Assembly: GCA_902775485.1 (NCBI GenBank)
Contig: CACYMJ010000018.1
Span: forward strand, 1 to 38,267
Direction: 5' to 3'
DNA from: an uncultured Lachnospiraceae bacterium
GTDB lineage: Bacteria; Bacillota; Clostridia; Lachnospirales; Lachnospiraceae
DNA length: 38,267 bases
Shown: piece by piece, positions 8,375 to 16,833 of the stretch
Numbering within the stretch: the stretch's first letter is position 1
Layout: each line of letters opens with the position of its first letter
Program-made: the position numbers and the translations under genes
The notes under the pieces: model-generated
The model's database searches: none
What the model was told of the DNA's origin: nothing
What the model saw: only the letters and a program-made list of their open reading frames with translations

Positions 8375-8401
8375 TTAGCACTCAACCGGGTTGAGTGCTA
8401 A
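8375..8401. promoter_or_regulatory. CIRCE operator (HrcA binding site)
   Basis: The sequence is a perfect match to the CIRCE consensus: TTAGCACTC, a 9-base spacer (AACCGGGTT), then GAGTGCTAA. HrcA is known to bind this element and repress heat-shock genes, usually groE and dnaK. Here it lies just upstream of the htpG -35 and overlaps the last six codons and the stop of the foldase gene, so those bases are both operator and coding sequence. Confidence 0.95.
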
Positions 8402-9452
8402 CAACTGTAAAATATTTATCATAGATATCGAAAAATGAAGTGGTGACTACCCCTCCGCCATGATCATAACTGATACTGTCCCATAACGGTTTGTTCAGAT
8501 TCGAGGTGAGGGTCGCGACAAAATTGTTATAAACCTCGTCAAAAGCCTCCTGCTTTCTCCTGTCAACTATCTTAAGCTTATTGGCATCCGTCTCTTCGGG
8601 ATTAAATGTCGTGACGCAGTATATCAGATGATACCCGTACTCTGTCTCGACTATATCGGAGATCTCTCCTGCGCCCAGATTAAAGGCCGCTTCCTCAAAC
8701 TCCGCGGGCATGATGCCCCGTCCGAAACTGTACTCCGTTTTTGTATCTTCGTTATAATCGGCAGCCAGAACTTCAAACGCCTCGCCGTCGTCAATCCTCT
8801 GCTTTATCTCGGCTATCCTGGCAAGAGCGCTCTTTTTCTCCTCGGGTGTATACTCGACCCTTCTGCCGTTATCCATCCTGTACGTTTTTATCAGGATCGT
8901 CCGGACCGTGATGGTCCTGGCCTCATCGTCGCTTATCTCGGGATTGATATCCGCCGTGATGGTCTCATACAGTTTGTTCGCCACCGCAAACTCCCTGTAC
9001 AGATTCGCGATCGTATCGGCGTCCACATCAAGATACTGCTTCTCGGTATCTGTCAGTGAATCAAAGTATTCCCTCGCGGCCGCCTTTGTCTTGGCCTCTT
9101 CCTCTTCATCGAGCGTAACATCATACTCCGCAGCCAGAAGGTTCATCGTCTTTATCTGCGCGATCCTTGCAAGTATATTGTCCTTGTATGAATCCTCGAG
9201 TGTACCGCTGCCTACGGGCACGGACCAGATATCATCACCGAATACCTCGCTGTACTGGTTTTCGGAATTCGCCAGATAGACCATTATCTCGTTCTTCATG
9301 CACGGCCTGCCCTCAAGCCTGAACACTTCATCCGGCAGAAAATCGGATGTTAAGACAACCTCGGTAGGAAGTTTATCCCTGCCGCAGCCACACAGCACAA
9401 AGAGCGCGATGAACGGGATCAGCAAAAATCGTGAGAATTTACTCGATGTCAA
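8382..9452 (-). CDS. PrsA/SurA-like lipoprotein foldase with parvulin domain
   Basis: This predicted surface lipoprotein has an N-terminal hydrophobic segment (FLLIPFIALFVLC) with the lipobox LFVLC; lipidation would be on Cys21 with the start chosen here. A SurA/trigger-factor-like helical region (about residues 40-180, including MNEIMVYLANSE with this family's typical layout) is followed by a PpiC parvulin domain at about 185-290, seen in SDDEARTITVRTILIKTY and VETEYGYHLIYCVT. Such proteins act outside the membrane as prolyl isomerase and chaperone for secreted proteins. The start is proposed as TTG at 9452, overlapping the upstream gene by 14 bases, because it gives a normal 20-residue lipoprotein signal peptide. 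In-frame ATG 9509 or GTG 9527 would add 19 or 25 residues and lengthen the overlap. The 3' end contains the CIRCE operator of htpG. Confidence 0.85.
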   Translation of the reverse strand: MTSSKFSRFLLIPFIALFVLCGCGRDKLPTEVVLTSDFLPDEVFRLEGRPCMKNEIMVYLANSENQYSEVFGDDIWSVPVGSGTLEDSYKDNILARIAQIKTMNLLAAEYDVTLDEEEEAKTKAAAREYFDSLTDTEKQYLDVDADTIANLYREFAVANKLYETITADINPEISDDEARTITVRTILIKTYRMDNGRRVEYTPEEKKSALARIAEIKQRIDDGEAFEVLAADYNEDTKTEYSFGRGIMPAEFEEAAFNLGAGEISDIVETEYGYHLIYCVTTFNPEETDANKLKIVDRRKQEAFDEVYNNFVATLTSNLNKPLWDSISYDHGGGVVTTSFFDIYDKYFTVVSTQPG

Positions 9453-9864
9453 TACCTGACTTTCCTTTGTCAAAATCCTCAAACTCGAATTCGCTCGCTT
9501 CCTTTTCATCCTTAACAAGTCCGACACCGCGGGCCTTATCCTCAGCCTTTGACATGATATCCTGGGCTGCGGACTTAACTGCCTTTTTCATCGTGGCCTT
9601 TGCATCCGTTGCGGCTTCCTTTATCTCTTTTGCCGCCTTTTTGGCCTTGCCTGTAGCATCTGCAAGATCTTCCTTTACTTCCTCTTTCAGTTCGGGATCG
9701 AGTGAAACATATGAACGCTCGCGGCCGGCAGAATCCACATTCTCACCGTCACCGTCGCAGGCACACTCGCACTTTTCCCTGTTCATCTCGCAAAAATACC
9801 ACAATCCTGCAAGAGCAGCCCCTGTAACACCTACAAATGTAATGAACTTTCCAAATCCTTTCAT
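9439..9864 (-). CDS. Small membrane-anchored helical protein, YtxH-like
   Basis: This 141-residue protein is not assigned to a named family with certainty. It has one N-terminal transmembrane helix (about residues 5-24, FITFVGVTGAALAGLWYF), then a cysteine-rich patch (CEMNREKCECAC), then a long Lys/Ala/Glu-rich amphipathic helix (about 58-115, for example AKKAAKEIKEAATDAKA) and an acidic C-terminus. This layout resembles YtxH/apolipoprotein-like general stress proteins of Firmicutes, whose function is poorly known. The ATG at 9864 overlaps the stop of the DUF2225 gene in an ATGA, with AAAGGAGAG upstream inside that gene. Its own 3' end overlaps the start of the foldase gene. The context suggests an envelope role. 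Confidence 0.75.
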   Translation of the reverse strand: MKGFGKFITFVGVTGAALAGLWYFCEMNREKCECACDGDGENVDSAGRERSYVSLDPELKEEVKEDLADATGKAKKAAKEIKEAATDAKATMKKAVKSAAQDIMSKAEDKARGVGLVKDEKEASEFEFEDFDKGKSGIDIE

Positions 9865-10724
9865 GATGAGAACTCTCCTTTCATCTTCATCTCCATGAGC
9901 ACCTGATCCTTAAGCTCCCTTGCACGGTCCTTGATCCTGCTGTTCGCAGTCTTGTTGAGCAGTATCCCTGCGATCATTTTCTGTGCAACATCATATTTTT
10001 CAAACCTTGCCGACAATACCGCAAGCAGATAATCAATCGTTATCTCATCCATTCCGGCGATCGGAAACGATTCCTTCTGACGGGCGTTTACAAATCCCTC
10101 ATACGCCGCCTTAAGTGCCTCATTCTCGTCATCCCTCAGCTGACTCATAACCTCATCGTAATTTTCGGTATCCTCGGGAAGCGTCTCCTTCTTGCCACGT
10201 ATGATCCAGGCCATTTTCAGACAGACAAATGCCTTCTCGCTGTCCTTTGCATGTTTTACGATCGAGGAAGCGAGTGCCAACTGGTATCTCTGGATCGCAT
10301 CATCATACGAGAGTATCGGATTATTGGCCACTCCGTGGACCTTTCCGCCTATACCTTCACGCAGAAGTTTGACCTGGGCTGCAGGCAGTGAAGTGAAATA
10401 TTTGGTCAGTACCGCATATCCGCAATAAGGACATACGACCACGTCATATTTGGCCGGATCAAACTTGTCATACTTTGTCCGAAGATCCGGATCCTGGCCT
10501 ACAGGCCTTGCCTTACCGGTCTTCACGGCCCTGTACGAGAACTTTTTGCCGCACACCGGGCACTCCGCCGACTTGTCAAACAGTACATCGTTTTCGTCAA
10601 ACGGTGCTTCCTCCTTGACCGGCTCAGGTTTCTTGACGGGCTCCGGCTTCTTTTCCTCCTCAAAAATATCGGCTCCTTCAAGCTTGCCGAGTCCGAGATT
10701 GGACAATCCTGACAGTAAACTCAT
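9861..10724 (-). CDS. DUF2225 family protein with two CxxC pairs
   Basis: This 287-residue cytosolic protein matches the DUF2225 family, common in Firmicutes and of unknown function. After a charged linker (KKPEPVKKPEPVKEE) it has CPVCGKKFSYRAVKTGKARP (near residue 55) and CPYCGYAVLTKYF (near 98), two CxxC pairs likely to bind one zinc, with the family segment GQDPDLRTKYDKFDPAKYD between them. The rest is helical and TPR-like, including a repeated-helix region ending in ELKDQVLMEMKMKG. The ATG at 10724 has GGGAGG 6 bases upstream. It lies 21 bases after glnS and is coupled by ATGA to the small membrane protein downstream. Confidence 0.85.
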   Translation of the reverse strand: MSLLSGLSNLGLGKLEGADIFEEEKKPEPVKKPEPVKEEAPFDENDVLFDKSAECPVCGKKFSYRAVKTGKARPVGQDPDLRTKYDKFDPAKYDVVVCPYCGYAVLTKYFTSLPAAQVKLLREGIGGKVHGVANNPILSYDDAIQRYQLALASSIVKHAKDSEKAFVCLKMAWIIRGKKETLPEDTENYDEVMSQLRDDENEALKAAYEGFVNARQKESFPIAGMDEITIDYLLAVLSARFEKYDVAQKMIAGILLNKTANSRIKDRARELKDQVLMEMKMKGEFSS

Positions 10725-10745
10725 TTCTACCTCCCAAAATACCTG

Positions 10746-12428
10746 TTATTGTGCAGGCAGTTTAAAGCTGCTCTTTAGCGATACCACTCTGTTAAATACA
10801 GGCGAGCCCTCACGTGAATCCTTATAATCCACGCAGAAAAAACCGTTCCTTACAAACTGGAATGACTCATACGGCTTTGCATCCGCAAGCGACGGTTCCA
10901 TTATACACTCGTCTATCACCTTTACGGAATCGGGGTTGAGGTTTAAGCTTCCGTCCTCATTGTAAACACCCTTTTCCTCATCTATGAGGTTTTCATACAG
11001 TCTTACCACGGCCCTGACGGCTGTTTCGGCATTTACCCAGTGGATCGTACCCTTTACCTTACGATCGACTTCTCTTCCGTCCTGACGGGTCTCGGGATCG
11101 TACGTGCAGTGTACGCATGTAACGGATCCGTTATCGTCGGTCTCGTATGAAGTACATGTAACAAAATACGCATTCATAAGACGTACTTCATTGCCCGGGA
11201 ACAGCCTGAAGTATTTCTTTACGGGCTCTGCCATAAAATCGTCGCGCTCTATGTACAGCTGTTTGCTAAACGGTACCTTCCTGCTTCCAAGGCTCTCATT
11301 TTCGAGGTTGTTCGGTATCTCAAAATACTCCGTCCGGTCTTCGGGATAATTGTCGATAACAAGCTTGATCGGATCGAGGACTGCCATCACTCTCGGACGC
11401 GACAGCTTCAGATCTTCTCTGATGCAGTACTCCAGCATCGCATAGTCAACCGAGGACTGGCTCTTTGAAACTCCGCAAAGGTTGACGAAATTCTGTATGG
11501 ACTGCGGTGTGAATCCGCGCCTTCGAAGCGCCGCTATCGATACGAGCCTCGGATCGTCCCATCCGTCAACGATGCCGTCTTCCACAAGCTTCTTGATGTA
11601 TCTCTTTCCGGTAACGACATTCGTAAGATACATTTTTGCAAACTCTATCTGCTTGGGCGGATGGGGATACTCAAGCTCCCTTACTACCCAGTCGTAGAGC
11701 GGTCTGTGGTCTTCAAACTCAAGCGTGCAGCACGAATGCGTAACGCCTTCTATCGCATCCTCGATCGGATGTGCAAAATCATACATCGGATATATGCACC
11801 ATTTGTTTCCGGTATTGTGATGCTCCATATGGGCGATCCTGTAAATGACCGGATCGCGCATGTTGATATTGGGGCTGGCCATGTCTATCTTGGCACGCAA
11901 TACCTTCTCGCCGTCGGCGTACATTCCGTTCTTCATGTTCTCAAACAGCTCGAGATTTTCCTCAACGGACCTGTCCCTGTAAGGACTGTTCTTGCCGGGT
12001 ACGTTGCCGCCTTCCTTGTCAAATGAGCCTCTGTACTGTCTGATCTCATCCGCACTCAGATCGCACACGAAAGCCTTGCCCTTTTTGATGAGCTTAACGG
12101 CCGCTTCATACATCTGATCAAAATAATCCGATGCGAAGAAAAGTCTGTCCTCCCAATCGGCACCGAGCCACTTGACATCTTCCTTGATCGACTCGACGAA
12201 CTCGATCTTCTCCTTGGTCGGATTGGTATCGTCAAAGCGAAGATTGAACTTGCCGCCGTACTCCTTTGCAAGTCCGTAATTGATAAGTATCGCCTTGGCG
12301 TGTCCTATATGAAGGTAACCGTTCGGTTCGGGCGGGAATCTCGTATGGATCTCGTCATACTTTCCCTCCTGCAGATCCTCATCGATTATGTTCTCTATAA
12401 AATTTCTGGATGTATTCTCTTCTGCCAT
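10746..12428 (-). CDS. glnS: Glutaminyl-tRNA synthetase
   Basis: This 560-residue class I synthetase charges tRNA-Gln with glutamine. The Rossmann-fold signature is [17 protein letters not shown] (HIGH motif) followed by NLRFDDTNP. The GlnRS-specific [20 protein letters not shown] is present, as is the C-terminal beta-barrel anticodon-binding region ([27 protein letters not shown]). At the place of the second signature, usually MSKRKL in GlnRS, the sequence is [11 protein letters not shown], so the Lys-Arg pair is kept but the Met-Ser is not. Length and motif order are normal. The upstream hypothetical gene ends 20 bases before and the DUF2225 gene starts 21 bases after, consistent with one operon. 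No T-box leader is visible. Confidence 0.95.
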   Translation of the reverse strand: MAEENTSRNFIENIIDEDLQEGKYDEIHTRFPPEPNGYLHIGHAKAILINYGLAKEYGGKFNLRFDDTNPTKEKIEFVESIKEDVKWLGADWEDRLFFASDYFDQMYEAAVKLIKKGKAFVCDLSADEIRQYRGSFDKEGGNVPGKNSPYRDRSVEENLELFENMKNGMYADGEKVLRAKIDMASPNINMRDPVIYRIAHMEHHNTGNKWCIYPMYDFAHPIEDAIEGVTHSCCTLEFEDHRPLYDWVVRELEYPHPPKQIEFAKMYLTNVVTGKRYIKKLVEDGIVDGWDDPRLVSIAALRRRGFTPQSIQNFVNLCGVSKSQSSVDYAMLEYCIREDLKLSRPRVMAVLDPIKLVIDNYPEDRTEYFEIPNNLENESLGSRKVPFSKQLYIERDDFMAEPVKKYFRLFPGNEVRLMNAYFVTCTSYETDDNGSVTCVHCTYDPETRQDGREVDRKVKGTIHWVNAETAVRAVVRLYENLIDEEKGVYNEDGSLNLNPDSVKVIDECIMEPSLADAKPYESFQFVRNGFFCVDYKDSREGSPVFNRVVSLKSSFKLPAQ

Positions 12429-12448
12429 ATCTTCCTTTCCGGATCAGG

Positions 12449-13819
12449 TCACGATTCCAAAAATGCTTTATGGTCCAACAGTTCCTGAGGAACGGGATGC
12501 CCTGCTTTTTCTATCCTTCCGACTGCGATTCCGAACAGATGTATCTCATGGTTCATCTTGTTGTTGTATCGCTCTATCAGCTGCGTATACTGGGGATTGG
12601 TCGCTATCGCGCCCTGTCTTATAACCTTTGAGAACGGGCAGTAATTAAACAGTATGGCCCTGACTACCTTGTTATGGCGCAGCGCACCCGAACTCTCATA
12701 CTGGATATACGTCGAATAATCGGCAACGAACATTTCCTTGTAGCTGTTGCGGTGCTTTGCCATCGCAGACTTGATCCTGTCCTTGGCCTCCTGTGTCAGA
12801 TCGCGGTTCTTCCTGTATGTATCTATATAATCAACGTAATCACTCGTAAGGCTTCTCTCTGTCAGGTCGTTCCATCTGGCTCCCTGTATCCTCTTGCACA
12901 GTTCCCATCGAAACTCCGCGCACAGTTTGATCAGTACTCCCGACAGATCTTCCTCCTGTGCTATGGGAAGCATGAACCTGCCCGGTGTCGTACGCTTGGC
13001 TCCGGTGATCTCCTGCCACATTGCCGCACGTGTTCCTACAACCGGCATCAGTATTATGTCCGGTAATACCTCAACCTGTATGAACGCTTTGTCGAGTCCG
13101 AGTTCCGGCGCGGCAAACACCGTCTGCCTGTAGAAAAGCGAATAATCGAGTGCCTTTATGACATTTAATGTCTTATGTATCGTGGCATAATCAAGGAGCG
13201 ATTTATCAAGCGGTCTTGTCAGTACCTGCTCTGAGAAGAACGGAACAAATGTCGTTACCCTCGATGACATCATACGGTTAGCGCCCTTGAACATGTTGTC
13301 GATCTCAAATATGACTCTCTTTTTACCGTCCGTAAGATCCGCTCTTTCCTGAGCCTCGGATATGCTGCCCTCCCTGCGCAGTTTTCTCAGTGTCGTTATA
13401 TAATCCACCGAGAATTCGTCCATGGAAGGATCCTTCTTGCACGTATAGATAAGACGCAGCCACTGATAGAATGTAAAGACGCGCATCTCCTCATCAAGGC
13501 CGATCCTCTGTGTCATTTCATACAGTATCTGAGTATTCTCTTCGCCTGCCAGCTTTGCATCAATATATCCGAAGTAAAGGAACATCATGACCTCTTCGGG
13601 GATCCTGGGATCCTCAAGAGTTTTGAAGAAAACGAGCTTATAAATATCGTAATAATACGATGTAAGTTCCTTTCGCAAACGTCTGGTGGCATCATCGGCA
13701 GCGCCCTGATCCGAAAGAGCGGCAAACTGGCCTATCTTCTGGTATACCTTGTTCCTGTCACCCTCACCGAGTCCGGCGTATGCGAGTATGTTTAAACACG
13801 AGTTGGAAAAATCTGGCAT
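12449..13819 (-). CDS. Conserved-looking hypothetical protein, 456 residues
   Basis: I do not recognise this protein. It is soluble with no signal peptide or membrane helix, rich in aromatic and basic residues, and predicted mostly helical. Notable segments are SSRVTTFVPFFSEQVLT, VLPDIILMPVVGTRAAMWQE and FRWELCKRIQGARWNDL. No nucleotide-binding or metal-binding motif stands out. Its start (ATG 13819) has GGAGAGGG a few bases upstream and its codon use resembles its neighbours, so it is a real gene. It is the first gene after a good promoter at 13859-13887 and precedes glnS by 20 bases. A link to translation is possible only by association. Confidence 0.75.
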   Translation of the reverse strand: MPDFSNSCLNILAYAGLGEGDRNKVYQKIGQFAALSDQGAADDATRRLRKELTSYYYDIYKLVFFKTLEDPRIPEEVMMFLYFGYIDAKLAGEENTQILYEMTQRIGLDEEMRVFTFYQWLRLIYTCKKDPSMDEFSVDYITTLRKLRREGSISEAQERADLTDGKKRVIFEIDNMFKGANRMMSSRVTTFVPFFSEQVLTRPLDKSLLDYATIHKTLNVIKALDYSLFYRQTVFAAPELGLDKAFIQVEVLPDIILMPVVGTRAAMWQEITGAKRTTPGRFMLPIAQEEDLSGVLIKLCAEFRWELCKRIQGARWNDLTERSLTSDYVDYIDTYRKNRDLTQEAKDRIKSAMAKHRNSYKEMFVADYSTYIQYESSGALRHNKVVRAILFNYCPFSKVIRQGAIATNPQYTQLIERYNNKMNHEIHLFGIAVGRIEKAGHPVPQELLDHKAFLES

Positions 13820-13858
13820 TTACCCTCTCCAATCTTTTTCCTAAAAGTCCGTCAGAAT

Positions 13859-13887
13859 ATTATATATTATTCATATTCGAATTACAA
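13859..13887 (-). promoter_or_regulatory. Sigma-A promoter for the hypothetical-glnS operon
   Basis: A TTGTAA -35 (13887-13882) and a perfect TATAAT -10 (13864-13859) are spaced by 17 bases on the minus strand. The promoter lies in the last codons of the PurF-like gene, leaving a leader of about 32 bases to the ATG at 13819. Confidence 0.6.
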
Positions 13888-15308
13888 GAAACGCAGTTTT
13901 TGCAGTCTCCCTGTTTATCCCAGCAGTAGGTGCACAGCTTTGATTTGTCTATGCCGACCGATGCTATCATATCGTCAAGCCTGTGGAACCGAAGCGATGT
14001 GAATCCGAGCTGCGCTCTTATCTCTTCGAGCATCTGCCTGTAGTTCTCGCTGTCGGGATCCGCATAATCTGCCAGTACCTCGTCCGAAACATCATCACCC
14101 TCGCGCTCCCTTATGATACGTCTCGTGATAAGATCGTATTCGGAGTTGGATCTTGAGAAGTTCAGGAACTTGCATCCGTACAGAAGCGGCGGACAGGCAG
14201 GACGTACATGAACCTCTTTTGCTCCGCTCGAATACAGGAACTCCGTAGTTTCTCTCAGCTGCGTACCGCGCACGATCGAATCATCGATCAGAAGAAGCGA
14301 CTTGCCCCTTATAAGTGCATCGACCGGGATCAGTTTCATGTGTGCGATCAGGTTTCTCATGCTCTGATCGGTCGGCATGAAAGATCTGGGCCATGTCGGA
14401 GTATACTTGATGAAAGGTCTTGCGAACGGTATGCCCGAACGGTTCGCATATCCTATAGCATGGGCTATTCCCGAATCCGGAACTCCGGCAACGATATCCG
14501 GGTGTACATCGTCACGTCCCGCAAGCATCGCCCCGCAGTTGTAACGCATCGTCTCGACGTTCACGCCCTCGTAGTTCGAGTTCGGATAGCCGTAATATAT
14601 CCAGAGGAAAGTACATATCTTCATCATGTCTGACGGAGGGTTCAGGGTCTCATATCCGTCAGGAGTTATGTAAACTATTTCGCCCGGTCCGAGTTCCTTC
14701 TCATCTTCATATCCGAGATTGATATATGCAAAGCTTTCAAATGATACGCAGTAACTGCCCTCTTTTTTCCCTATCATGACCGGAGTCCGCCCGTACATAT
14801 CCCTTGCGGCATAAATACCTTCCTCCGTCATTATCATAAGCGTCAGCGAACCGTCCACTTTTTCCTGGACATATCGTATACCCTCGGTAAACGAATCCTT
14901 CTGATTGATGATGGATGCGGCCAGTTCCGTCGGGTTGATGTTGCTGCCGCTCATGGCAAGGAACTGCGTGGAGCCCGCGGATACCTCCTCGACAAGTTCA
15001 TCGAGATTATCTATGCGTCCCACTGTCGTTATCGCGAACGTTCCAAGATGTGATCTGATCAGCAGCGGCTGGGGTTCGTAATCGGATATGCAGCCTATGC
15101 CCAGATTACCTTTCAGTTCGGCAACATCCCTGTCGAATTTTGTACGAAACGGTGAGTTGGTAATATCATGTATCGCACGGTCAAATCCTTTTTCCCCGTA
15201 CACCGTCATTCCCGCACGTCTTGTACCAAGATGCGAATGATAATCGGTCCCGAAGAAAAGATCCCATACGCAATCGGTCTTTGATGCAACTCCGAAAAAT
15301 CCACCCAT
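13860..15308 (-). CDS. PurF-like amidophosphoribosyltransferase homologue with degenerate glutaminase domain
   Basis: This 482-residue protein has the two-domain plan of glutamine-PRPP amidotransferase. The C-terminal phosphoribosyltransferase half is intact: GVPDSGIAHAIGYANRSGIP, PRSFMPTDQSMRN and the PRPP loop LLIDDSIVRGTQ. The N-terminal Ntn-hydrolase half is not. The mature nucleophile Cys of CGVFG is absent (MGGFFGV), RGQESAG is replaced by LGTRRAGM, RYST by ISDY and HNGN by TVGR. A Cys cluster at the C-terminus (CTYCWDKQGDCKNCVSCN) could bind an iron-sulfur cluster, as B. subtilis PurF has one. It may use ammonia or have a regulatory role; glutamine use is unlikely. The ATG at 15308 has GGGAGG about 7 bases upstream. 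The neighbours are not purine genes. Confidence 0.85.
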   Translation of the reverse strand: MGGFFGVASKTDCVWDLFFGTDYHSHLGTRRAGMTVYGEKGFDRAIHDITNSPFRTKFDRDVAELKGNLGIGCISDYEPQPLLIRSHLGTFAITTVGRIDNLDELVEEVSAGSTQFLAMSGSNINPTELAASIINQKDSFTEGIRYVQEKVDGSLTLMIMTEEGIYAARDMYGRTPVMIGKKEGSYCVSFESFAYINLGYEDEKELGPGEIVYITPDGYETLNPPSDMMKICTFLWIYYGYPNSNYEGVNVETMRYNCGAMLAGRDDVHPDIVAGVPDSGIAHAIGYANRSGIPFARPFIKYTPTWPRSFMPTDQSMRNLIAHMKLIPVDALIRGKSLLLIDDSIVRGTQLRETTEFLYSSGAKEVHVRPACPPLLYGCKFLNFSRSNSEYDLITRRIIREREGDDVSDEVLADYADPDSENYRQMLEEIRAQLGFTSLRFHRLDDMIASVGIDKSKLCTYCWDKQGDCKNCVSCNSNMNNI

Positions 15309-15344
15309 GTCCAGTCCTCCCGGTTAATGTTGTTTACGATCCGT

Positions 15345-16826
15345 CTATGCCGAAGCGATACCTGCCGCCACATAAAACGCAGCAGATGATACAGCGAACA
15401 ATATACAGCAGCACATAACAAGCGCAGCTGTTCTTTTCCTTCCCTTTGCGGCAAGCCTGTCACGGTATCTTCCCGTAAACACCGATAACGGTACGACGAC
15501 GGGCGCCGCATACCGAAGATCCATTGCCGACAGATTCGCACCCTTAAGGGCAAATGCGATAAATGCCCCGACAAACGTCACGACCGTTACCGCAAGCAGT
15601 ATCTTTATCCCGGCATCACCCGCTTCCTTATCCGCAAGTACCCGTATCATGGCCGCAACCTGAACGATCACCGCCAATACCGCAGAGGCAAAAAGTATCC
15701 AGCCCAGTATCGTTACGGGTAATGATAATGCCGCAAAATCTCCCTCGCCGAAAAGTGATGATTTTATCGCAGCGAGCACAAGATTATATTCATCGTACGC
15801 AAAACCGTTTGCCTTCATGTACAAAAACGGGGACGCCGTCCTTACATCGAGTATCGTCGGAACAAATCCGAACCGCTCCACATGTTCTCCGACCTCGGGT
15901 ATGTAACCTGCAGGCATACCGAAGCGTATGCTGTTGCGGACGCTCCACCACAGTCCGAGCGGAAAGACGATCAGCACGAACGGGATGAGTTCCAGAATGT
16001 ATGATATGACCTTCTGTCTGTCGCCAAATCTGTTCGTATCCCTGAGTATCTTGTATATCATAACGACACCCACGGCCGGTGCGACGAGTGCAGCCGAAAG
16101 CTTTGCGCACATGCCCAGTCCTATCGCCAATGCAAGAAGAATTATCTTCTGTGTTGTCGGATACAGATACCAGCATATCGCGGCATAAAGCGCCACCACG
16201 GACAGCAGTACGCAAAGGGCATCATTGTTGATGCTCCCGGACATGAGAATGTATATCGGATGGAACGATGTGATAAGCATCGCCGCAAGCGTACCTTTTG
16301 AGCTCATGTTAAGCTGTCTGCATATAAGATAAGCAACAAGCATCAGAAGGCACATATATACAAGCGGAAGTATCTGGACGTTTTTGAAGACCTGCTTTTC
16401 CGGCAGACCGAGTCTTATATTGAACCACATCCATACGGCGGAAATGATATGATGAAGCGGCGGCTGGAAAAATGCCCAGACCGATCTCGGATCAAAATCC
16501 GGGAGTGCTTTATGACTTAAAATATATTCGATATAAGCGGCATGTCCTTCACCCGCTCCGAAATCAACAACATCATGCTGCCGGCACCATACCGGCGTGT
16601 ACATCACATACGTAAGCTTTAACAGCACTCCGGCAAAGAAGGTACAAAACAACGTGTTAATGCCGGGCTTTTTGGCGAATATGACCGTAAAGAGAAGCAG
16701 GCAGACGATAAGCATGACAAAGGACGGATCGGTGACCGACTCTTTTGACAGGTCAAAACAAGCAGCCAGAAACAATGCTCCCGTCAATATAACCGCTATG
16801 ATCCTGATCGTCCAAGAGTCCTTCAT
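15345..16826 (-). CDS. Polytopic membrane glycosyltransferase-like protein (GT39/ArnT-like fold)
   Basis: This 493-residue protein has about 11-13 transmembrane helices. A large first loop contains the acidic pair DVVDFGAGEGHAAY, then FFQPPLHHIISAVWMW, a pattern seen in GT-C glycosyltransferases of the PMT/ArnT type that take sugars from polyprenyl-phosphate donors. The segment LNMSSKGTLAAMLITSFHPI and the following NNDALCVLLS fit the same superfamily. Donor and acceptor cannot be told. Three starts are possible: ATG 16859 within the upstream gene, ATG 16832, and ATG 16826. The last is preferred because AGGA lies 5 bases before it, just after the upstream stop. The gene follows the TPR membrane protein directly and precedes the PurF-like gene by 36 bases. 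Confidence 0.8.
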   Translation of the reverse strand: MKDSWTIRIIAVILTGALFLAACFDLSKESVTDPSFVMLIVCLLLFTVIFAKKPGINTLFCTFFAGVLLKLTYVMYTPVWCRQHDVVDFGAGEGHAAYIEYILSHKALPDFDPRSVWAFFQPPLHHIISAVWMWFNIRLGLPEKQVFKNVQILPLVYMCLLMLVAYLICRQLNMSSKGTLAAMLITSFHPIYILMSGSINNDALCVLLSVVALYAAICWYLYPTTQKIILLALAIGLGMCAKLSAALVAPAVGVVMIYKILRDTNRFGDRQKVISYILELIPFVLIVFPLGLWWSVRNSIRFGMPAGYIPEVGEHVERFGFVPTILDVRTASPFLYMKANGFAYDEYNLVLAAIKSSLFGEGDFAALSLPVTILGWILFASAVLAVIVQVAAMIRVLADKEAGDAGIKILLAVTVVTFVGAFIAFALKGANLSAMDLRYAAPVVVPLSVFTGRYRDRLAAKGRKRTAALVMCCCILFAVSSAAFYVAAGIASA

Positions 16827-16833
16827 GTTCATC

